Source: Isoetes taiwanensis
Lineage: Eukaryota > Streptophyta > Lycopodiopsida > Isoetales > Isoetaceae
Direction of reading: 5' to 3'
NCBI GenBank assembly: GCA_021234155.1
Contig: JAJEKV010000129.1
Coordinates: forward strand, 1,529,963 to 1,593,962
Length of the DNA stretch: 64,000 nt
The position numbers were made by a program, and so were the translations under genes. This document shows positions 56,088-64,000 of the stretch, in pieces. Position 1 is the first letter of the stretch. Each line of letters opens with the position of its first letter. The notes beneath the pieces were generated by a model. That model saw only the letters and a list, made by a program, of their open reading frames with translations, made no database searches and was not told where the DNA came from.

Positions 56088-58639
56088 TTGAATACGAACT
56101 ACAATGAGACCTCTCATTTCAAGTATTAAATTTATGATGTTTAATGTGAATTGCTACAATTCTCATTACACACTACAATCAGATTACTACTTCAAGTACT
56201 AAATTACGATGCTTAATATAAATTGCCATCATACGAACTCGTCTCTTCTACACATTTGGAGTATTTTCTAATATCTAGGAAGGTCTTGATCCACCTCGGA
56301 ACATGTGACCTGCGTATAACGAGTGGGACTTATGTTATAATTTGATGTATAAGAACAACCAAAATTTGAGTGATAAATTTTGTACCCATGCAATATAGTC
56401 AGGGGCTTAACCTTCCCTGTTGCATTTAACAGGTCAAGTCAAGGCCTTGATTTAACCTTTTTATTCCATCAACTTCGCATTACTAGTAGATATCGCACTA
56501 CAATGCATAATTCAAAGCTTATAGTCTTGATAACTCGACAACATTCAAGTTGCCGGGTCTCTACATCTTATACCAAGTAGAAGACATGGTGCTATATCTG
56601 ACAATTTGCAGTCATATGCACTTGATATATGTAATATTAAGACAAAGCTCACTAACCATATTAACTGCACAATTGTTTTTTTCATTTCTAAACCTGCACA
56701 TGTAATCTTTAAAGTTAGAGCCTTTGTAAAAAACTAATTTGCTAGTGTTAAATGTGTTATCTAGCCTCGTGCCTTAAGGCCACTAATTCTTTAAAAAGGG
56801 TTTCAAGTCCATGCACGTGTTTTCATAAACCAAGTCCCTGTAAAATTTATTTTTGACAGTCGATTAAAGGCAGATGATGATGAGATGAGAGAGCACAACA
56901 TGAACTGTACAACTGGAAAATGAGAAGATAAACCACATAAAAGGTATCTCACAATTTTATTGAGCATAAAAGATTCATAAAATGACTTCCTAGACGCTGT
57001 AATATTTTTCGCCCAATTCACTTGAAGATTTAATAAAAATTGATGCCAATGGCCCAATGGTGTTAGCTTACACAACTTTGCTATGAAACAAATACAAAGA
57101 AGAAGAATATATGTTGAAAATGAATTTAGCCAGCCGGAGATAGATATGGTGGATGTAGCAGTGGGTGCCCTTTTAAGAATCTTAAAAAGAGTTGTTTTTC
57201 TCATGCAGGATTTGCAATATTGTGCATTGCTTCAGTTCATAAACAAATTGATCAGGGTCATTAGATTATAGTTTTACAATATGGCAACATTGACACAATC
57301 TAGGAGGATGTTGCACCAATCAGTCGCTTAGGCATGTAGCAAAAACAAGTCTTATTAAATTCCATTGGTCATAACAAGAAACTCCGTAGGAGCAGTTCTG
57401 CCACCAATCCTGCTATATCAACATGGATTCATGATCTGTAGAGCAATCAATTTTCTTCATACAGTAGCACATCACTGGTTACAGCCGACCAAGATAAAAA
57501 TTAGGTGGTTCAACGAAAGGCACTTAATATTTGACACACTCAAAGATCTTTGTGCAGTTGCACATTTGTGAACTAAAAAATATGTTTCAATATGTAGCAA
57601 TCAGAATACCGAGGACAAATAGAAAATATCAGTGTGCAACTATTTGCTTCCTTATTCTAGTTTTCAGAGCTTAGAGGATTTAATGAAAGGGACTTATAAA
57701 AAGGTAAGCCTCGATTGCTAACAAAGACAAACAGAAGTTGGTTTGAGTCTCTGTCAGCAAATCATTGCTATGGTTGATACAAGCTTCAAGACACAAACTG
57801 GAAAGCCAGATTCAATATCAAGAACTCATAATATTTAGCACAACAAAAGATGCTTTGTTGTCCCGGTTTTAAGAGTTCTAGAGGATTTAATGAAAGGGAC
57901 TTATACAAAGGTAAGTCACGCTCTAAGTTCAAGATCCTATAGACACAGTGAAGATGCTTTGTTTCCGTATGTAGGATTCTTTAGCAAAACTCAACGCATT
58001 TCAAAATCAAGCGAAACATGAGCAAAATGAGCAAAAAACACTAACCTTCGAGCAAGTTATTTTCAGGACTTCACCTTTCCAATCGGAAAAGATAATTGCC
58101 CTTTTTTCAACGCTAGGAGTAATGAACTACTTATCGTTTTTCATCCCCGCCAAACCATGGGCTGTTGTGACAAAAGCAAACTAGCGATGAAATCTTAGAA
58201 ATTTCTAGGAGTACTTTATCCAACAATAGCTTGAAATTGTGAGACTTAAAGGAGTATAAGGGTACTTTTAAACCATCCGTTATATTATGTTAAATATAAA
58301 AAATTAAACCACCACACAATTATGTTAAGTTAATGCTATGGACATTGCACACTTTCCGTTATGTTAAAAATTAACTTAACATAATGTGTAAAAAATGCAT
58401 TCACACAAGTTGCTAGGTTCTAGTTATATTAACATTTAACATAACAAGATTTGTTACCAATTTCATCCGAACATAAAGTTGTTATTTCAGATCCTGTTAA
58501 AAATCTCAACTTGCACTGTTAGAAAGCACAATGATTCTACTTGTACGTCAAGCCAAGTAGAGGAAATTTGGGCTCCTGCATTCTTTGCAGCGTGCAAGCT
58601 CCAACAAGGTGCACAATCTTCCATAAAATTTGTTACTTT
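56088..58639. other. Intergenic with direct and inverted repeats, no gene seen
   Basis: A block of about 45 bp, GAGGATTTAATGAAAGGGAC and onward to AAAGGTAAG, occurs at 57672 and again at 57880. An inverted pair lies at 58314-58389. A minus-strand open frame at 56803-57204 has no likeness I recognise. Confidence 0.45.
58314..58389. repeat. Inverted repeat, 21/20-bp arms
   Basis: ACACAATTATGTTAAGTTAAT (split here as 58314-58334) pairs with 58370-58389 with a single one-base gap. Related words TTATATTATGTTAAATAT and TTATATTAACATTTAACATAA lie just outside, so it may be the core of a small MITE. Confidence 0.7.
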
Positions 58640-58940
<301 letters not shown>

Positions 58941-59145
58941 AACTGTGTTCCAAAAACCCACTAATCAAGAGACCATCAAGGAATCTGTCTACACATTTAC
59001 ACCTTCTCAACCTATCTACACAATCTACACTCTCTCTACATATGACCAGCACAATCTGTCTATAGATTTACGTCTTGTCAAAATGTCTATACATTTACAT
59101 TTATACCTTCTCAATCTGTTTACAAATTACGATACCAGCACAATG

Positions 59146-59905
59146 CAGGAGAGATAGAGCTCGTAAAGTATTAGCAGATGCATTTGTAAGAATCATCTAA
59201 AACATTAGAGCTTCAGGTCATTCAGAATCTCATAGGCTGCAAGCATTCATTGACTCGAAATACGAATCGATTGGGCGTTTAACTACAATTGCTGAATGCA
59301 CAGGATTGTTGATAGCTGCATTATTTTCTGGGCAACTTACCAGTTCTATCACTTCAGCTTGGACTGAAGCTTATTTCATGTAGCACAAGCAATATTGGGA
59401 TGCAACCGTAGAAGAACAGAGGACCATATTAAAGCGTCATGACACAAAGTTAGATTCTGATGTTTGTGTGAAATGTATTCCTCGCACAGAAGCATGAAGG
59501 AAGCATCTCTAATTATGCTCATGAGATACTGCCATACTGACTTCACCGTGAAAACTCGGGAGGGAAAGGAGTGCACAGTTCCTAAGGGCATATTATTGCT
59601 ACATTTATTGCTACATCTCCATCTTTTGCAAATAGGTTACCGCATATTCATAAAGAGCCCAACAATTTGATCCATAATGATTCGCTGAAGGCAGGGAAGA
59701 AGATAAGGTAGCAGGTGCTTTTTTTATTAGAAGAAACATTTGCATACATGCAAGTCAAAACAATCTACAGTGTCCTGCTCAAGGAACGTGATATGGAACT
59801 TATATCACTTTTCCCACAGCCTGATTGGAATGCCATGGTGTTGGAATTAAAGATGACATCATGGTTCGCTATAAGAGATGCCCAACTATGATTGACTGAT
59901 TTTGC
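59146..59905 (+). pseudogene. CYP51: CYP51 (sterol 14-demethylase) pseudogene
   Basis: Pieces in order: RRDRARKVLADAFVRII, LQAFIDSKYESIGRLTT then GLLIAALFSGQLTSSITSAW (I-helix, 59234-59380), EEQRTILKRHDTKLDSDV, SMKEASLIMLMRYCHTDFTV (59490-59550), KTREGKECTVPKG, AEGREEDKVAGAF, FAYMQVKTIYSVLL and DWNAMV...GIKDDIMVRYKR (to 59895). The order and motifs are those of plant CYP51. Two segments are lost: the LRLHPP part of the K-helix after KEA, and the heme-binding loop with its Cys between AGAF and FAYMQ. Frame shifts and stops are frequent. No intron is evident in this part. Confidence 0.88.
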
Positions 59906-62308
59906 TGCCAAAGCAGGCTGGTGGCCTTTATGCTACATGAGTTAGCCTGAGATGTCAAAGCTTATGAGTTCCTCAGAGGAGGTATTTTATGCTTTATACA
60001 GAGGTACTAGTAGCACAAGCATTTATATTCTTGCATAAAATGTATTTGGTGAACTTGCATTTATTCCTGTGACGACACTCTGGTGTGCTAAGTCATTTGA
60101 CTTATCAACATGATCTGTCTTGGCTCTCCTAAACTAATCCTGGAGCTTTATCCTTGCAGGCATTTCAAAAAGTCGACATGCAACTCTCTTAGTTCCTGAT
60201 CACACCTTTGTGGTTGAACCAGTTCTAGCCAACAGAACAACAAATCATGCTAACTCCAAACTAATTTCTTCTTCATTACTAGCCATTCTTCTACAATCCA
60301 ACCTAAGCAAATAAAACAGAACGGACAAAGCTTGTTGGGTTGTTTTCTAGTAAGAATTATGATCCAAGAAAATTACTCCAGGGAAGCAATGAACATACAA
60401 AGATTCGGAGAAAAATAATCAGAGAAAAAAAATTATAAACACAAAGAAGAATGAGCATTTGCTTCATTGCATTAGAATGCAAGAAACGAAAAGAAAATAC
60501 ACCAAATACATGGGCGAACCTACTATTGACGATATCCGAACTGCTGCTGCTGGCGACCTGCGCTCCGGAACTTAACAGCCAGAGGTGCTAAATTTCGGAC
60601 AAGGATCCTTAAACAGTTTAACAGATGGTTAAATTGTAACCTAACACAAATGTATGTGAACCTGGGTTAAGTAAGATTTTAACGTAACCATGGGCTTATT
60701 AAAACCCGGTTTTTAACAGAACGCCTAAAGTCTTAACATAAAGCTAATACCCGTGTTGTCTAATAACCGCTAAGAGTATAAATCTGACTACAAGCATTTG
60801 ATGTACTAAAGACATGACATGCAAAAGAGAAATAGGATTAACATCTGCCAAATATAGTTTCATTGTATAACGGTGATGCAATAAGGTTAAAAAACTGTGG
60901 AATGCGTATAATATTACTCAAGATTTTTGAAGGTCAATGGGACGTATTCATATAGTTATACGTAGAATTGTGATGCTGGAATGTGAAGTCGAAGTTTTTG
61001 TGGGAGAAAACGTGACGAAGGGGATGCCGAATCATGGAAGCGATGGTCTGCTCCAGATGTCGATTGGGATGCAGCACGTAGGCGCTCTGGCAAGCTGGTC
61101 GGCATGGCGCAGGTATAAACATCATGCCCGGCTGCAGGTAAGCCATAGTCTAGGTTTATTTCTGCTTTTGCTCTTGCAAGCAATTTTGCCACAGTAAAGT
61201 CAATTCTGCCCACTTCTTTGGTTTGTTTCTGCTTTTGCTCTTGCAGGCAATTTTGCCACAGTAAAGTCGATTTTGTCCTCTTCTTTCAAGCTTTGGGGAA
61301 GTTGCTGGAAACGGCTGCCACATTTCAAAGGTAAGATGCTTAAGAGACATGCGAGGAAAGGGAGGGGGAAAAATGGAGTGAATTTGTATGCTGGCACCGT
61401 AGATGAGTTGATAGATGTTTGTGGTTAGGGTAGGGGAAGCGCAAAGGCTAGGGAGGATGGAAAGGTTGCAGAGGAGGGATCTGGGCTTCTTGATGTGAGT
61501 GCCACTCTGGGATATGCAGGAATGGATATCCCAGAGCACATGTATGAGCGTCTGGTGAGCTTTTGTAAGTTTGATACTTGCTTCAGGCTAACTTAACAAT
61601 AAAGTTTTGCATATATACCATAATACAATCTGACTTGTCCATACCATGGCTTAAGAATTTAGAAATCAAAGATGCATCTAGTTGTAATATGGAATTAAAC
61701 CATGCAAGTCTATTAGGATCATTGACTTGCTATAAATTCCTGGTAATATAGAGGTTTGTACATCTTATGGCTTTGCTATTGAAAGATCCGCTTGGAGGGA
61801 TGTGCCAAAATTTAATGATTGCTGGCATTAGCCCAGGTAATTCAGCATTTGGAGAAACTCATAATACCCTTTATTGGACCGAAATAGCAAAAGAAATTCA
61901 CACAAGGATGAGTGTAGTTTTGGTAAGTTTTTTTTCTTCAAAATAGTGCACATCTAAATTCTATAATTCTCTACATCCAGATCTGCCAAAATAAAGAACT
62001 AGACATTCCAGGATTCTGATGATGTCAATAGAAGTTGGTGGCTTGATTTTTACTCATTCTTGTAGATTTGTGTTTGTAGTATCAAAATGAGGGCAAAGTA
62101 GAATTATAGATGGAAAACTTGTATGTATAACCATCTCGATCCCCTATGAAATTCTATATATTTCAGAACTGTGACTTTGCACAAGGTTATTGAACAACAT
62201 ATCTGATACAAGTTTATGAAACTGTTACTGATTTTGACTTTGAATATTGATAATGGAACTTCTTTAGAATCTTTAAAGGAAGTATTTATTTATGTTCAAT
62301 TTGAAGTT
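59906..62308. other. Intergenic, no gene seen
   Basis: AT-rich with two more GC-rich patches (60530-60600 and 60970-61140) that could be old exons, but I do not recognise them. A 67-bp tandem duplication lies at 61159-61292. Confidence 0.45.
61159..61292. repeat. 67-bp tandem duplication
   Basis: TTTCTGCTTTTGCTCTTGCA and the following bases to TTCTTTGG-like sequence occur at 61159-61225 and 61226-61292 with a few differences (GCAAGC to GCAGGC, CAATTCTG to CGATTTTG). Confidence 0.85.
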
Positions 62309-62757
62309 GAATATGTAGCAAAATAACAGGGGGTTCCAGGGGGATTTGATATAGATATAATTCTTGAAACCATATATAGACCATATCCCAAAAACAATTC
62401 AATGGGTTATTATAAAAAAAAACATAGATTTAAGATAAAAAATGTTCACATTAGCTCACTGGTTAGATTGGTTAAAGTAGTCTTATTAGGATATTGAGTT
62501 ATTTTGGTAGAGGTTCGAATCCCCGTATTTCATATTCTAAAAGCTTAAGCGAAACCGTATAGAGGCTCCATATACCATCAAAACCTTAGGCAGACTCGTA
62601 TTTGACATCTTAAAATCATAGGCGTCCCCAATCATAATTGAGCATAATCGAAACGAGAGGTGCCCAAGGGCTCCAACATACAGTCTGGGCCGTAGGATTG
62701 ACAGATCCGACGACTGTGGTAGTCCAGGGTGCACCTCGTTTAGAATATGTAGCAAAA
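62309..62757 (+). mobile_element. tRNA-related SINE candidate with 15-bp direct repeats
   Basis: GAATATGTAGCAAAA occurs at 62309-62323 and 62743-62757, like a target duplication around 419 bp. Inside are TAGCTCACTGG (62452-62462, matching the tRNA A box TRGCNNAGYGG at all but one place) and GGTTCGAATCC (62512-62522, a perfect B box). The tRNA-like fold is too decayed for a working tRNA. The sequence left of the A box (62324-62445) could be a separate insertion. Confidence 0.55.
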
Positions 62758-62808
62758 CCAGTGAGAGAAAATTATTGTTATGTTCCCATATGACAAAATC
62801 GCAGCCCC

Positions 62809-62990
62809 CATGGAACTACCTTAGCATGATAAGGTATTTAGATAAATCGCATGATAAAGAGAATAGAATAGAATAGATTTTATCGTCCTTAGAGAACAAT
62901 GTAGCATAATATGGAACTATCTTAGCATGTTAAGGTTATTAGATGAATCACGTGATAAAGAGAGCAGTGTAGTATATGAATGTGAAGGAG
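62809..62990. repeat. ~101-bp tandem duplication with a 28-bp LINE-d tail in one copy
   Basis: GGAACTACCTTAGCATGATAAGG and onward (from 62811) recurs from 62913. In the first copy, ATAGAATAGAATAGATTTTATCGTCCTT (28 bp, 62863-62890) is inserted between two AGAGA words (62858-62862 and 62891-62895). The second copy has a single AGAGA and no insert. The insert is the 3' end plus tail of LINE-d in minus orientation. Confidence 0.75.
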
Positions 62991-63627
62991 CGATTTTTTG
63001 TAAATATAATGTAGCAAGTAATACTTGCTATTCATTAGCACTTTATTTGGGTTATGCAGTCTAATTTTAGTATTTGCATATAGAATAGAACTGTATTACC
63101 AAGCAATCATGAGATTTCACTTGTCTATAATACTTTTCCCAAGCTAAAGCTTGTTACAAAGATCAATTCTGCCATGTCTTTCGTTTCGCAGCTGTAGTTT
63201 GCTTATCAGTCATGCAAACAAGTGGCAGCTCAAGAATAGTTCTATTTACAGTCATGGGTGGTGGTCGGGCCGATTTCTAGAGCTATGTGCCCAAATATTG
63301 TTCAGAAGTAGCAATTTTGATTTAAACATAGATTGTGAAAACATGACTTTGATATTTGATTTTTAGCCGAGGGCAAACCCAGGGCAAACTTTCGTGCGTA
63401 GCACCTTGTTTGCATTGCAGATACATATGTTATTCCTTAGCCAATTAATTGTCACTCTAATGATCCCATTAATAATAAATAAGATGATACTATAGTGGTC
63501 ACATCCAAGTAGCAATTTGTCCCCGAGATTTTCTCAATCATTGTAAGTTCGCCAATTGTATAAATAAACGATACAATGCACCAAATTATTGTTGTCAATA
63601 AATGTTTATTTAACCAATGTTGACATG
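62991..63627. other. Intergenic, no gene seen
   Basis: AT-rich, no motif recognised on either strand. Confidence 0.5.
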
Positions 63628-63925
63628 AATAGAATAGATTTTTATCGTCTACGGAGACCAATTGGCTTATGGGACCTGAACATAAAGAGAGCAGCAAGCG
63701 TATTATTGTCAAGATTAAAAAACCCATGCCCCGAAGGGTTTTCGAGGGGGACACAACTGAGTCCGTGTACCCATAACCTCCTGGAAGTATGACCCCAAAA
63801 AGCTCACGGACACCGTATTCAATAATTCATGCAGCGGTTGGTCAGGCACAACTAACTGAACATACCGCGCTCGGATATGGGCAAACGCTGGACAGATCTG
63901 GAAGGCATGACATTCATCTTCAGAG
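63628..63925 (-). mobile_element. LINE-d copy, minus strand, strongly 5'-truncated
   Basis: Starts with a (GAATA)n tail at 63628-63640, then ATTTTTATCGTCTACGGAGACC (the 3' stem region) and a reading that includes ECHAFQICPAFAHIRARYVQ, PLHELLNTVSVSFLGSYFQE and TRTQLCPPR. This is the end of ORF2 and the 3' UTR only. The last 75 bases of the window hold nothing recognisable. Confidence 0.8.
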
Positions 63926-64000
63926 AGAACTATTAGTATTTATGTCCCTCACTTGATCCATGTGCTATTTTTAGAAGTTGATACATGAATTCAACCTTGA

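Noticed and set aside
55785-56129. Met-Asn and His-Ile repeat proteins
   Set aside because: Translations of the (ATTCAT)n array.
57083-57571. Small plus-strand ORFs at 57083-57271 and 57365-57571
   Set aside because: Short, no motif, AT-rich context.
62446-62530. Functional tRNA gene
   Set aside because: Only the A and B boxes fit; the acceptor and T stems do not pair, so it is better seen as a SINE or tRNA relic.

Overview
The window looks like nuclear DNA of a land plant. Evidence: a full plant-type NIMA-related kinase gene with 14 short exons; remnants of plant TOR, class II HSP20, PBS1-like kinase, PLS-type PPR and CYP51 genes; a chromovirus with an initiator-Met tRNA primer site; and BED-type hAT, PIF/Harbinger and Helitron pieces. 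Several LINE families with pentanucleotide tails and the style of the PPR fragment suggest a seed-free plant, perhaps a fern. That is a guess and I cannot name the species.

Layout. (1) 1-15.4 kb is a tandem array of a unit of about 6.95 kb: one partial copy and two near-complete copies. Each full unit holds a Helitron 3' end, a Harbinger ORF1 (Myb/SANT-like) gene on the minus strand, and one or two truncated LINEs embedded in long (CT)n/(CA)n tracts. (2) 15.4-20.5 kb is the Harbinger DDE transposase gene, split by a 4.1 kb hAT element with a target duplication of 7-8 bp. (3) 21.05-29.11 kb is a complete Ty3/gypsy chromovirus: LTRs of 1.73 kb, perfect 5-bp target duplication TCTTT, PBS, PPT, frame-broken gag/protease and an open 1000-residue pol with a chromodomain. 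(4) 29.1-33.3 kb is a row of minus-strand gene fragments: PPR, TOR (six exons with introns kept), a PBS1-like kinase exon, and HSP20 with an intron. (5) 36.1-40.4 kb is the only apparently intact host gene, a NEK kinase of 947 residues. (6) 40.4-64 kb is intergenic DNA with old LINE copies (one with a twin-priming inversion), a decayed L1-type LINE, a pogo-like transposase remnant, receptor-kinase and CYP51 pseudogenes, a tRNA-related SINE candidate, and several foldbacks and microsatellites.

How it fits together. Apart from the NEK gene, nearly everything recognisable is mobile DNA or broken copies of genes. The order of nesting can be read: LINEs entered CT/CA tracts beside a Harbinger element, the block was then tandemly copied, a hAT element split the transposase, and a chromovirus inserted next to a PPR fragment. 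The duplicated copies and the two LTRs differ mainly at CAG and CTG trinucleotides. That pattern looks more like a consensus error at CHG-methylated sites than like mutation, so frameshifts inside these repeats should be read with caution.
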